DNA from: Ampelocalamus luodianensis
Taxonomy: Eukaryota > Streptophyta > Magnoliopsida > Poales > Poaceae
DNA length: 64,000 nucleotides
Reading direction: 5' to 3'
Assembly (NCBI GenBank): GCA_036346255.1
Contig: CM070619.1
Location: 29,022,342 to 29,086,341 of the forward strand
Shown: positions 46,001 to 57,567 of the stretch, piece after piece
Layout: every line of letters begins with the position of its first letter
How positions within the stretch are numbered: position 1 is the stretch's first letter
Translations under genes and position numbers: made by a program
Notes under the pieces: model-generated
What the model saw: the letters and a program-made list of their open reading frames with translations, nothing else
Told to the model about the DNA's origin: nothing
The model's database searches: none

Positions 46001-46495
46001 AAATTACAAATTACAATCTACATAATGACAAAACTTAGAAGAGCGTTCTATTGGGTGACAAATTCTCAATTGTCCCTACATCTATATACTTGTATTTGTC
46101 AGGGTTTGCTAAGTACTTTTGTACTTATGGTTGCTCATATATGTGGATTCAGTGCCTGTAGATACCGACTGGTGAACAATTACCTCTATCCTTCAGGAGT
46201 TGAAGATGGCGTCAAGTACTAGGTCGCTTACCCAATCGATTGCCTGTGGGCATATCTCGATGGTCACCATGACTATTTATCCTTTCCGCCGCAAGACTTC
46301 ATTTCTAATTGGCATTCCAAGCCCATGATGTAAGACTTCATCCATGTGATCTATTTACATTTATGTATTATATCTTTTGTTCGTTTGTATGGATGTGATA
46401 TTCATCGATATTGTAATGTGTGAGCTAGCTACTGATCATATGGCTAGCTCGGTATACATAGAGAGTCTGGATGCGAATTCGGCTCGACATAGAGT
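46001..46495. other. No gene; LTR-like fragment
   Basis: Contains GCTAAGTACTTTTGTACTTA and a downstream ATGTGATATTCATC region resembling the 3' part of a Gypsy LTR, without definable ends. It separates the CACTA element from the Copia relic. Confidence 0.35.
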
Positions 46496-48979
46496 ATGTT
46501 TTTGCAGCCATCCAACACGACTACACGAGGGGTATGGCTACATGATTGCATAGATGTTGGTTATGAGACTGCATCCATAATCAGGTATCTGGACCCGATG
46601 ACTGGAGATTTGCATACAGCCCGTTTCGCTGATAGCATATTTGATGAGGATAGTTTCCCGTCATTAGGGGGAGGAAATCAACCTCTTGATGAAAAATGCC
46701 GGGAAATAACGTGGCAAGCCACGGGAATTAATGCACATGACCCACGCATTAGTGAAGTAGATAGAGAAGTCCAGAAGATAATAGATTTGCAAGCATTAGC
46801 GAATCAACTGACTGACCACTTTTGTGATTTGAAGAGTGTGACCAAGTCGCATGTGCCTGCACGCAATATATCGAGAGGGTTGAAATACCAAAGAAAATAG
46901 AAGGTATCCCTAATCCCATCCAGAGGCCTCAGAATAAAAGGACGAGAACTCCGGCCCCTCGAATCCCAAGTAACCAGGGACGCCTGGCGAAAAAAGACAA
47001 GGACTTGTCATAGCCAATCACTGAAGTTCCCTAGAATCAGAAGGGGAGCCAGTTGAGACCTAGCACCGGTATGGAACCTTCAGCAAAAGGCATACTGGAT
47101 TTGAATATTCTCACGGAGGGAGACATCAGCATGGATATGTGCGCACACATCGGAGCTGAAAAACTAAAGGGACTTGCCCCCGCAATTGGAAGCAGCGGTG
47201 AGCAAGTAGAAGCATTAGCAGAACCGCCCCATGAAGAAATAGTTATAAATTATATGACCACGGGAGAATCTATGAATAGAGCAACAGCCAATGTCGACAT
47301 TTATTTTGCAAAGAAAATTGCCACAATCATTGATCTTGATCCAGAGCCTGCATCGCTCGCTGAATACAAGAAAAGATCAGATTGGAAAGATTGGAAGAAG
47401 GCAATAGAAACATAATTAATATCTCTGAATAAAGAGAGGTGTTTGGGCCCGTAAGCCGCACACCTCCCCATGTGCATCCTGTAGGGCATAAATGAGTATT
47501 TGTTCGAAAGAGAAATGAAAACAATGAAGTTGTAAGATATAAAGCAAGGCTTGTTGCACAAGGTTTCACTCAAAGACCAGGAGTCGATTATGAAGAAACC
47601 TATTCCCCGTCATGGGCGGAACTACCTTTAGATACTTAATCTCAATGGCAGTAAATCTGAATTTGAAAATGAAATTGATGGATTGGTAACTGCATACCTT
47701 TATGGGAACTTGGATTCGGAAATTTATATGAAGGTACCTGAAGGTATCCCTGTCCTGAACCAAGACAGAGCAAATAGGAATCTATACAGTGTGCAACTCA
47801 TAAAGTCACTGTATGGATTGAAGCAATCAGGCAGGATGTGGTATAATCGGTTAAGCGACTTTCTCTGTAAGAAAGGCTACACGAACAATGAGGATTGTCC
47901 CTGTGTATTTATACGGCGATCTCAGGATGGATTTTGTATAATCTCAGTATATGTAGATGATCTGAATATCATCGGGACCTTGGAAGATATTGAAAAAGCA
48001 AGCTCTTACCTAGAATCAGAGTTCGAAATGAAAGATTTAGGTAAAACCAAATATTGCTTAGGCTTGCAATTTGAGCATACCCTTGAAGGGATTTTAGTAC
48101 ATCAGTCAACCTACACTCAGAAGGTGTTGGAAAGGTTCGGCTTTGAAAAGGCATATCTTTTGAAAGTACCAATGATCGGGAGATCCTTGCAGCAAGACAA
48201 GGACCCGTACAGACCTAGAGAAGAGGGGGAGGAAGTCCTGGGACCGGAATTCCCATACTTGAGCGCAGTTGGAGCACTCATGTATTTAGCAAACTGCACT
48301 AGACCGGAAATTGCTTTCGCAGTGAACCTTCTAGCAAGGTATAGTGCAGAACCTACCAAAAGGCATTGGCAGGGAATAAATGGCGTCTTCCGATACCTTT
48401 AAGGAAGTAAAGATCTTAGTCTGTTCTACAGAAAGAACCAAGACCTAACAATGACTGGCTATGCAGATGCTGCACTGCCGGACCCAAGATCTGACTAAGT
48501 CGCAAACAGGCTATGTTTTCCTGTGTGGTGGAACTGTAATTTCATGAAAATCGTCTAAGCAAAGCATGGTATCAACTTCAACGAACCACTCAGAAATTAT
48601 AGCACTGTACGAGCCCGCACGTGAATGCTTTTGGCTTCGACGGATGATTCACTATATCCAGCAGTCATGTGGATTGAATACCGCACAAAACCCCACTATT
48701 ATTTATGAAGATAATGCAGCTTGTGTTGCACAAGTGCAGATGGGTTATGTGAAGATTCCTCTCACAAAGCATATCAACACCAAGTTCTTCTATGCTCATG
48801 AAATGCAAAAGATGGACGAAATTAAAGTACTGCATACTAAGTCATGTGAAAATCTTGCAGATTTATTCACTAAGTCACTTCCAGCATCTAGCTTTGAAAG
48901 GTGCATACGTGGAATTAGAATGATGAAACTTAGAGAAGTGCAGAATTCAAGGGGAGAACCTTCACAAACTCATTACTAA
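46496..48979 (+). pseudogene. Degenerate Copia pol (integrase tail, RT, RNase H)
   Basis: 46496-46900 encodes the linker after integrase (SIIRYLDPMTGDLHTARFAD). After a gap with stops, 47515-48402 encodes reverse transcriptase: a YKARLVAQGFTQRPG start, a QLIKSLYGLKQSG motif, the YVDD catalytic box (IISVYVDDLNII) and MYLANCTRP. 48566-48979 encodes RNase H, ending in the IYEDNAACV and KHINTKFFY motifs. Frameshifts occur near 47680 and 48400-48560, and gag, protease and most of integrase are missing. It is a 5'-truncated relic, inactive as read. Confidence 0.85.
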
Positions 48980-49212
48980 AGCTTGATCACGAAGATCGAG
49001 TACCCAAAAAGTAAATCCTAGAAATTAAATGAAATTGGGTAGATTGTACTCTTACGAGTTTTCCTGAAGTTTCTCGGGTAAGGTTTTTAATGAAGTAATT
49101 CGTGCAGCATAGCAGAACATGATCCATGTACTTTTTCTCCAAATTTTTCCCACTGGGTTTTTATGGAGTTTTGGCAAGGCATGGACATGAAGGATGAGAG
49201 CCCAAGGGGGAG

Positions 49213-49455
49213 TGTTAAGAAACCGGGCCCGGCTAGGAGTTCTGGCCCATGTGGGCACCTTATCCACTTGTAGACTATATAAAGGAAGGGGGACCCCAGC
49301 CATTGTACACTTTTATTATTGAGAAGAGCAATAAAGAGAAGCCTGAAGTCCCCTCATATTGTAAACTATTTCTAAGCAAGTTTTACTGATTCTCTAGATA
49401 TCAAGTACACCTTACCAACCTCAATTAGATCGTAAAACTGATCAAGCACCGAATT
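49213..49455 (+). mobile_element. 3' LTR of the Copia relic
   Basis: Follows a polypurine tract (CCCAAGGGGGAG) and begins TGTTAAGAAACCGGGCC. It has TATATAAAGG near 49276 and a later AATAAAG poly-A-like signal. The right boundary is approximate because no 5' LTR or matching duplication is in view. Confidence 0.65.
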
Positions 49456-51060
49456 GATCATGCTAGGATCCATTGACAAAGGAAAAGTCCTACATGTCTA
49501 CAAATCTTAGCACCTAACAACACTTCTATTAGTGAATCCATTCTATAACGAGCTACTAACAAATGAATGAATGTGTCATCAAAATCAAGTATTCCATGAT
49601 GCAAACTAGAAGTAAGAGAATCCATATTTCCATGAACAAACGAACAAGTCAACATTTTCATGGATTCATGGATAAATATCCTACATCACAACCTAGATTG
49701 CATTTAACAACTAGTAATAGCTAGCACAAGTAATATGACATGTGCAACATCACTAGAATAATAAAATTCACCATCATTTTCAAATGGAATCACAAGTTCA
49801 TATCAAACAAACCAAAAGCATCAGTGCATCAGATTTTACATGACGTTGCCAATGCCAAACTGATAAATATCATTGTCATTCTCAGTTACATCCAATGAAA
49901 ACAAAAATGGAAAACAAAAAGAACGGAGGCATTCATTCTCAGTTACACAACAGAATGCATTCACATATACTTCTTTTAATCATTTTTTTTCGCAAACTCA
50001 GGTACATAAGCTAGGATCCAATCCTAAATTGTTTGATTAACCCTTTTGGCTTGATGAAGGAAAATGCATCCTCCAACCTCATGCAATTCAGACATAGAGA
50101 ATTAAGCATCCAAGAAGATCTGCATGGACATCAGCGAAATAGACAGGGTTCACTACTTGGTTAATCCTGAGAGAGAATTAAGCATCCAAGGCAGAATGAC
50201 ATAATAATAAGTTATTTGGATGCTTGTTACTAATATGGTTAAAGCTTACAAGGAGGATATCTATGTACAAAAGCAGTGCATGGATGTAATCTTCAGAATG
50301 AGCATGCTAACAGGAATGCCAATTGCCAACAATTACAGATGGCTCATGACTAAACATGATACTCCAGCCATATTCCAAGACCAGCAATTGGATTTGTACT
50401 ACCTATTCCAAAATAAAAAGTAGTGCCTACAGTGTGCATCCTAGCATAGAGTATCGATGGTAAATTGCGAGCATACAAGCACAACAGAATTGCATTACAA
50501 TTTATAGGACTTCATAGCACAATTGAACAAACTAAGGATACAAGCACAACTGAACAAAGTGTGCATGAGTAGGATCTCTACATTCAGTTCTTGCAACACA
50601 ACAATAGATATCAGTTTTGCCCATGAGTTCTAGCAGGAATCCATTATATGTCATTTAAGAATAAATAGCATGTGTAGGATCTCTACATTCAGTTCTTGCA
50701 ATCCATCCTTCTCTCTATTGCCAGAATAGTGACATGCTAGATTGTGTACCAAATATATAGCAAAGCTCAGTTTAATATTTTTATCCAACAATGCAAAGCT
50801 AGTTAACATCACCAATGTTGCTGATTGCTCAACTTAATCATGTCTTATCATATGAAAATCAAGACATCATCATGCTAGTAGGGGCTGTTAAACCAAATCC
50901 TGAAAAATCTGATGCAAATGTATGTGCATGTGATCCATCTATGTTTCTAGGCATCAAGCATCCAATATTCAAGCATCAATTTAGATATTCCCCATTCATC
51001 CATGCATCATCCATGAATCGGCCGGTTAGGGTTTAAGCTAGAGGTGGAAGAAGGACAAAC
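49456..51060. other. No gene recognised
   Basis: AT-rich sequence with short repeats such as GTAGGATCTCTACATTCAGT (twice, near 50569 and 50673). No protein family or transposon end was seen. It may be interior of the TIR element whose right end is at 51757. Confidence 0.4.
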
Positions 51061-51757
51061 CTGGAGGGGGTGGCTGCCGAAGTTGCAGCAGTGCCTAGCA
51101 CCATGCCATCTCACAACCGGTAGGAGGAGGGGTGGCGCGGGAGGAGGGGCGGCACCGCGTGGGGAGGAGAAGGGGCGGTGGCGCAGGGGGGAGGGAGGAG
51201 AAGAAGGGGGCTAGGGAGGAGGGAGGAGGTGGGAGGTGGGGCGCCGGCGCGGATCCAAGGGAGGAGGCGGCGGCGGGGGAGGATGGGGGCGGCGGTAAGG
51301 GAGGACGGGGGCAGCGCCGGGACAGGGGAGGACGAGGGCGACGCTGGGTCGGTAGTAGGAGGAGAGCGGCGGTTCAAGGGGAGGACGAGGGGGAGGCCGA
51401 CGGTGGCTCAGGAGGAGGAGGAGGGGGGCGACGGCGGGTCAAGAGGAGGAGGGGGAGGGCGTCGGCAGATCGAGAGGTAGAGGGAGGAGGCGGCGGCAGC
51501 TCGGGAGGTGGAGGGAGGAGGCATGGGAGGCACGAGGGAGGCGCGGGCGAGGGCTAGGGTTTGGAGTGAGGCGACGATCGGGGTTTATATTGGATGGCAA
51601 AAGCGGGTAATAACTTCTAAACTCGAGGGGCAAAGTTGGAAGCCCGGTGGTGGGAAGCCGCGGGAAGCACCTCACGGCCGGCTTCCGGCTTTTGGCTTTC
51701 ACAGGTTAAACGAGGAAGCGGCTTCGAGTAAAGCAGCTGCGAAAAGCCATCCGTTTG
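51061..51757. mobile_element. Right end of the GA-rich TIR element family
   Basis: The G/A-rich body (51120-51560) and right subterminal section (GGGTAATAACTTCTAAACTC, ...GCTGCGAAAAGCCATCCGTTTGG) match the order seen at 7110-7734 and 59590-60225. Open frames here are Gly/Arg-rich artefacts. A left end may be the GTCTGGGGAGCTG motif near 40910, but that pairing is inference. Confidence 0.5.
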
Positions 51758-51880
51758 GAAATTTGCAAACACGACAGTGACTCCAATCTCTGCCTCTCGA
51801 GTTATGCTTCACCGTTGTGTCACTGTCGTGTTTTCGAGTTATGCTTCACCGTTGTGTCACTGCCGTGTTTGCAAATTTCC
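51757..51880. repeat. 25-bp inverted repeat with interleaved direct repeats
   Basis: Arms 51757-51781 (GGAAATTTGCAAACACGACA...) and 51856-51880 are reverse complements with one mismatch. CGAGTTATGCTTCACCGTT occurs three times in 51795-51920. The structure joins the transposon end to the leader of KEN copy C. Confidence 0.8.
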
Positions 51881-51904
51881 TCCAATCTCTGCCTCTCGAG
51901 TTAT

Positions 51905-52787
51905 GCTTCACCGTTCTCCCCAGCGAATTTACTTCCTCAAGCAATTCTGTGAAATCTGCTCTGCTCGTTCGACCTCAGGACTCTCCGCGACTGCACGGAC
52001 ATCTCCAGTTCAAGTCCGGCGAGGCCTTGGCAATCGTCGTCGGAGTTGTCGCCAACCACCGCTGCTCCTTGTGTCCATTCTCCTAGGTAAGTTCAACTAA
52101 CGTTTGATAAAGCATGCAATGCAATTTTCCTTTCACCGTTGATGCAATGATGCACAGTACTGCTGTTAGTTTGATTTCGATTGGGGTTAGCGATGTTTAG
52201 CGTGATTGGGTAATCACTTTTAGCCGCCTCTGGAGGGAGCATGCTGATGGAGGCGGCCATGAGGTCAGAGCACCGGCTAATGCCGAGGTTGGCGTTTTTA
52301 CCGCGTCCATGTAGGTGTACTAGTTGCGCTTGCCGGAGTGGGAGTGGTAGAACCCCGGTGAGGAGCTTGGAGCTGTAGTAGATGGCAGCATGACGGCGGA
52401 CCCGATCACCGCCGTGACCATGTGCGCGCTTGCCCTTCATGTTCATTGAAAAAAAGCTATGAAGTACCCAAAACAGGGGATGCTACAGAAAGAAACCTGT
52501 GTGGCAATATATGTGATGTTCAATTCAATTGCTAATTAATGAGTTTGAATCATGGAGAAATTGTAATGACTTTGTTCTTGCAAAGAAGACAAAAAACAGG
52601 ATAAACACTACGATTGTACTTGTCACATAGGCAGAGAAATGGTTCAAAATATGCTACCAGCATGAGTTGTCAGTATTTTTATGCTCTTATGAATCAATGC
52701 TTGATTAATTAGGTTTTTTGCGATTTGAAGCAGTGCTTTATATTAACCCTCATTTCATACTGATTGTTTCATTTATAGCTAAACAGG
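51905..52787 (+). other. KEN copy C leader exon and intron
   Basis: The untranslated leader ends at 52086 (CTCCTAG/GTAAGTTC). The intron is 52087-52786 (ends GCTAAACAG), with the coding ATG one base into exon 2. Splice sites are canonical and agree with copy B. In-frame stops occur at the leader's end, so it is non-coding. The transcription start is not defined and no TATA box was identified. Confidence 0.65.
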
Positions 52788-53684
52788 ATGGATCCCCATG
52801 TTAAAAATTATGAGAAATACATATACGCGGCAACTTCTCAGGAGATAATTACACCGCTCACCCAATACATCAGCAGACCGACAACAATTATGAGAAATAT
52901 AAAGCTTGTTGGTGACAAGAGTGGACGGAAATATTGGATGATGACTGAGAAAGCTAAGCTCCTCATCAGATCACTTCTCAAAGCACTGCGTCACTTCCAC
53001 ATAAATGGAGTGTGTCTTCTGCATTTTAATGAATCAAACGTTGTCGTGACAATTTCTGGGAGAGTGAAACTCAAAGATATACATATTCAAGGGAAAAACG
53101 ATTCATTCATACTTGATAACTATCGGGATGCCCGCGCAATACTTCTGACAACAATGTTCACTTCAACAAGTGTTATTCCTGAAGACATAAACCATCTTTT
53201 AGAACTGATGAACTCCGGCTGGGCAATTCATATGGACTATGTTATAAGCACGCACGCTTCTCTTGTACCTCTTGGGAACAGGTTTCAATTCTTTTATAAG
53301 ATGTATGAGCAAATCACATCTGTGTTGAACAACACACGTGAAAAAACCCGAATCCTGGATGCTCTACCATATCTTTGTGATTGGCACACAAGATTGCAAA
53401 GCAACGCTCTCCTTGAGGAGTCATTCCGCGGCGGCTACACCTCATATGATCCGAATGGAGGACCCATTGTCTTTCTGCAGTTCTACAGGAACGCGCTTGC
53501 GCATAGAATGGAAAGATGCCTCAAACCATTGAAGAACAATCCACACATCAGGCCATTGAAGTACACTCAAGATGACTTCGAAAAAATCTTGGTGGTTACC
53601 TACCCGGAGTATCTACCGAAAATACAAGAGGAGCTTGAGAATGAAAATCAGTTGAGAGCTTTGAATCTTCATGACCTGTTCTAA
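52788..53684 (+). CDS. Intact N-lobe-less pseudokinase-KEN RNase-like protein (copy C)
   Basis: A 298-residue protein. Residues 1-55 show no kinase N-lobe. Residues 56-97 match the kinase C-lobe start: helix LLIRSLLKALRHFH, then a catalytic loop where HRD is replaced (VCLLHFNESNVVV, Asn84 kept), then GRVKLKDIH in place of the DFG region. Residues 131-283 match the KEN domain of IRE1/RNase L: H156 and GNRFQFFYKMYEQI for the HP..W...R..FL..V.D segment, DW at 198-199, then Y220, R234, N235 and H239, aligned with the IRE1 RNase residues, and a C-terminal DDFEKILVVTYPEYL. It is likely a soluble, catalytically dead kinase scaffold with possible endoribonuclease activity. No signal peptide or membrane segment is seen. 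IRE1's sensor domain is absent. Homology is inferred from motifs and activity is untested. Confidence 0.8.
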   Translation: MDPHVKNYEKYIYAATSQEIITPLTQYISRPTTIMRNIKLVGDKSGRKYWMMTEKAKLLIRSLLKALRHFHINGVCLLHFNESNVVVTISGRVKLKDIHIQGKNDSFILDNYRDARAILLTTMFTSTSVIPEDINHLLELMNSGWAIHMDYVISTHASLVPLGNRFQFFYKMYEQITSVLNNTREKTRILDALPYLCDWHTRLQSNALLEESFRGGYTSYDPNGGPIVFLQFYRNALAHRMERCLKPLKNNPHIRPLKYTQDDFEKILVVTYPEYLPKIQEELENENQLRALNLHDLF

Positions 53685-53803
53685 ACAATCTCCAAGTGAT
53701 ATCTCGCATGAAGGAAACTTCAATTACTACTTTTCTATTGTAACTTGTTATTGTGCATTGCTGTAATCCGCCAAGGAACTTGGATTTTTGTAGAAAAACA
53801 ATT

Positions 53804-54710
53804 TTGAACAATCTGTGAGTGATCTGTTTGTGTATCTGAAACTTCAGTCACTATTTCCGGTAGTATAACATTCGAGTATACTCATGTAATGCAAGAAGTG
53901 ATCTCTGATCATATTTCATTTCGAGTATGTTGTATTCTGAGGAAGATATTTTGAACAATCTGTGAGTGATTTGTTGCATACATGAAGCTTCAACTACTGT
54001 TTCTAGTAGTGTAAGTGTGTAACATTTTATTATACTCTTGTAGTCCACAGAAGAAGCTTTGGTTGTATTTCCTTCTGGTATGGCGACGAAGTATTTCTGC
54101 AACTATGTTGATGAAACTACTTTTGACCAATTTGTAAGTAAATTTGTTGCGTATATGAAACTCCACTTCTGGTAGTGTAACATTTCGGTGTACTCTTAGA
54201 ATCCGTGGAAGAAACTTCAATTTTATTTTCCTAAGTATTGTTCTTGTAACTAGTATTGAGCCTACACATTGTTGTGGAAATCATATTCTCTGCTTGCAAT
54301 TTAGTATGGGAAAATTTGTATTGTCACTGACTGAACGGAATTTTTAGGTGCGAGGGCAAACCTAATTGCTTGTGTTGTTTTATTGTTCCCTAGAAATACG
54401 TAGAAGGCTCTAGATGTATGATCTATGGAGTGTCACTTGGTAGGTTCTAGCTTTACGATCTATTTGAGTGTCTCTTTTTCGCATTTGTTTTCGTTGTATT
54501 GGAATCGAACGGTAGGGAAAGAAAATGCTGATGTGGCACTCTCTAGTACTTCACTTTGCACTCAACTTTAATAGGGATAAAGATTTGAGGGAATATTTAT
54601 GTAATTACGTCAATGGCCATACTTTTTGGACAATTAGTGGTTTGTTACATATATGAAATTTCAGTTACTGTTACTTGTAGTGCAACGTTTGAGTATACTC
54701 TGCATGCAAT
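53804..54710. repeat. Degenerate ~150-bp tandem repeats downstream of KEN copy C
   Basis: Units start near 53804, 53951, 54123 and 54627, parallel to block A. The array is complete here and serves as the reference for the insertions in the other copies. Confidence 0.65.
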
Positions 54711-55253
54711 GCATAGTTGTGTATCACAGTATATTGCTAGAAGAATGCATTCGAAATATACAACCTGGCACCCACAGAACAGCTATAATAAACTTTCATG
54801 CTTCATCATTGGTAGAAGCAAAAGGCCAAAAAGCTCATAATTATAAACAATTGAACAGGCAGCACCTTTCCACGTATGGAACAGTTACCATTGACTTCTC
54901 GTTCAAAAGTACAAACGAAGATGCACTTCAAGTGATTATGGTTATGTTTTGCAGTTCTAAGACTGAATTAAAACTTAAAAGCAATAGCAGAGAACTATAG
55001 AATGGATTTTGTGGGCTTCGATTTATGTTCAGATTTTAATCAGAGAATCTTCAAACACACTGCATAGATTGTTCAATTTTAGAAGGGTAAACAGTTACTT
55101 AAAAAAAAAAGGGAAGGGTAAACTAGTAACGTATGCTGGCTTTAAGATGGCAATGGACTGATAGCAAACAGCGAGAGCAAGAACAATCAGTAGTTGAGAG
55201 AACCGTACCAAGAACTTCGCTTCTTTGAATCCTGAGACGGCTCTGGTTGACCA

Positions 55254-55409
55254 ATGGCGGTAGCGGGCAGCGGCGGGGACGGCGAGAGGAATGCCACCGG
55301 CGGAGGCCGGAGGGGGCAGCAACGGCAATGTCGACCGGCACTGCGGAAGGTGGCGGCGAGACGCCAGCAAATGCCGGTGGGCTTGGGGGAGGAAGAATGC
55401 AAGATGTGA
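55254..55409 (+). CDS. Conserved 51-codon small ORF, copy C
   Basis: The same ORF as in blocks A and B, with one N-terminal Ala-to-Val change. Here ~250 bp of upstream sequence is deleted relative to the others, yet the ORF is untouched. Function and expression are unknown. Confidence 0.3.
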   Translation: MAVAGSGGDGERNATGGGRRGQQRQCRPALRKVAARRQQMPVGLGEEECKM

Positions 55410-55590
55410 AAAAGGAAGGATCCAGATCTACAGTAGGAAAGGAGAAAAAAAAAAGAATCTTTATGACCTCAGCGATCCGGAGCATCGTGGTCATCCATCT
55501 TTCAGATCAGGGTAGAGATTTGAAGTTGGACCACTGCCCCAAAATTACGCCAGTGTAATTTCCTCCCTTTAATTACCTCAGCGATTATAA

Positions 55591-55824
55591 TGAAAAAAAA
55601 TTCTATAGGATCTGGTCCACAACTCCATTGATGTGGACCAATTCCACTGCATGACATGTGTTCTTTCACGAATCTTAAAGTGCACAGCCTCATAAATAAC
55701 TGATGTGAATTTTCACGAATTGAATAGCACATCACGCTTTGAGATTCGGGAAAGGACACGTGTCATGCAGTGGAGTTGGTCCACATCAATGGAGTTATGG
55801 ACCAGGTCCTATAGGATTTTTTTC
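55591..55824. mobile_element. Hairpin MITE with 9-bp target duplication
   Basis: Left end GAAAAAAAATTCTATAGGA and right end TCCTATAGGATTTTTTTC are inverted, extended inward by matching TGGTCCA(C/T)AACTCCATTGA arms. CGATTATAA is duplicated at 55582-55590 and 55825-55833, and block B has the site uninterrupted. It fits a Mutator-type MITE and is unrelated in sequence to the one at 7745. Confidence 0.85.
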
Positions 55825-56537
55825 CGATTATAAGCAAGCCCTGTTTGGGGGAGCTGTACCTTTTCTTAAAAAGTTGTTTTTGGCTTTCTGAGCTGAAAAT
55901 CAGTTGTAGCTCATGTCTGTGGATTTTCCTAAAATGTCATTTGGCAGTCAAGCTTTTTGTTAGGCTGGCTGGTTGCATCAGCTGTAGAAGAATGATGAAA
56001 TATCTTAAATATCCTTGAGGGTTTTGAAGGCATGTTTGTGTACTGATTTAGTATAAATATCATTGTTTTTATTCTTTTGCGGAAATATTGATTAAACGAC
56101 TTGATTTTACTAAGTTACGAAAAATTGAGGAACATTTTGCAACATAAAAAAATCATGTATTGTACTAAGTTTCAAACAGTTGAGCAACATTTTACACCAT
56201 CTAAAATCATATATAGATATGTATGTACACGTTTCAATTAATATTTTATAGTGAAAAGATGTATAACGAGAATCCACATGCATAAATCAACCAAATATGA
56301 AATTTGGCTCACAATTTCACAATTTTCATGCTCACACGATACATTTGGCTCCAGTACAAATTCAGTAACATGGTCGTAAGTGTAGCACCTTGTACGTGTC
56401 AATGAAACAAGTTGAGATTGGTACCAGCATAACTGCTATTGTGATCTTGAATAAATCCAACGCTATTAGGAAGCTATGAATCAAATCAGCACTCAGCAGA
56501 GGAGTAATTTGCAAGACAAGACTAGGAAAAATGGTAC

Positions 56538-57567
56538 CTCAGAGATGGGGGTGCCATGAGCATCGTCATGAATGCGACGGCGATGGCAAAGCATTCTTGG
56601 TCCCTTTCAGAATCCTCTTCTCCCTCTCCCTATTGGCCTCCATCAGAACTGCCTCCCGGAGGGCTTTGGCGTCCGGTTCCAGCTCACTGATGAACTTGAG
56701 AGGGGAAGGCCAGACTAGGGGCCCTGCCGATGACGGGTTTAGCAGCGCTGCGCACGCGGCGTGCCCTCGCTTCATAGCAACCTCATATGGAATTCTCCTG
56801 CTGGAACCAATGCACATCAGTATATCACCTTTACGACGCAAATAGATTAACGAACACAATGGCTTCAGATTTACTGAAGACAACATTGTATTGGCATTGC
56901 AACATCTTTGGTGAATTGGAGTGTTAGCTCTGCAACTACACCGGCGAGGACTGCGCCGCCGAGAGGATGGCCCGGAGGCAGTCGGCGTGGCCATAGTACG
57001 CCGCGTAGTGCAGGCACGTCCGCCCGTGCGACGAACCGAACATCACGATCTGCACACCCAAACAAAAACACCATTTAGTCCAACTCCAAGAACAGTTCCA
57101 ATCACCAACACTGTCTCTCCAATGCTCACATTGGCGCCGGCGTCGCACGCATCAGTCCTCCCGTGCATCGCCGCGAGCATCAGCACCGTCTGCGGCAAAG
57201 GCCCAAGATGTGAGGAGAAGCTTCCCCGAGAAGAGAGGACAGGGGCAATAACTTGCTTGTGGCGGTTAACGACGTCAGGGTGCACGCAAAGATCCAATGC
57301 CATGGAGACCACCTAAGCAAGCAAAACAATTAGAACACTGCAGTTAGACGGGGGCGATGAAAATTGGAAGGGGGGAGCACTCGGCAGTATGAGAACCAAG
57401 CGGGGTGGTGGTTTAGTTGGTGCTTTGTACTTGGAGGTGGCCGTGGGCAGCGGCAATGTGGAGGGCGGAGACGCGGTCGAAGAGCGTGGTGCGGCGGCGA
57501 GGCGGGCGAGGTTGTTGGACCGCGCCGCGCCAACCACGTCCACCTCCTCGCTGGGGCGCCCGCAGCT
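56538..57567 (-). pseudogene. XBOS31/33-like ankyrin E3 ligase pseudogene, RING lost
   Basis: Minus-strand exons with GT-AG borders: 57567-57431 (VSALHIAAAHGHL in a shifted frame), 57312-57253 (MALDLCVHPDVVNRHKQ), 57189-57130 (TVLMLAAMHG, with ~12 bp deleted), 57059-56942 (SSHGRTCLHYAAYYGHADCL) and 56800-56538 (RRIPYEVAMKRGHAACAALL, then LNPSSAGPLVWPSPLKF and ALMEANRERE-type sequence). This is the ankyrin and linker part of rice XB3-family E3 ubiquitin ligases. The two middle ankyrin repeats and the C-terminal RING exon are absent. A 2-bp deletion near 56568 frameshifts the last exon. With no RING finger it could not act as an E3. Intron retention indicates DNA-level duplication. Confidence 0.85.

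Larger units (their letters stand above)
54794..56378. repeat. Downstream duplicated block, copy C
   Basis: Aligns with 7905-9252 and 38585-41459. It lacks about 250 bp present in the others between GTATGCTGGC and TTTAAGATGGC (near 55140) and contains a MITE. It ends at GTAACATGGTCGTAA. Confidence 0.75.

Noticed and set aside
51108..51557. Gly/Arg-rich ORFs of 80-141 codons
   Set aside because: They belong to the repeat body shared with other TIR-element copies; no protein family.
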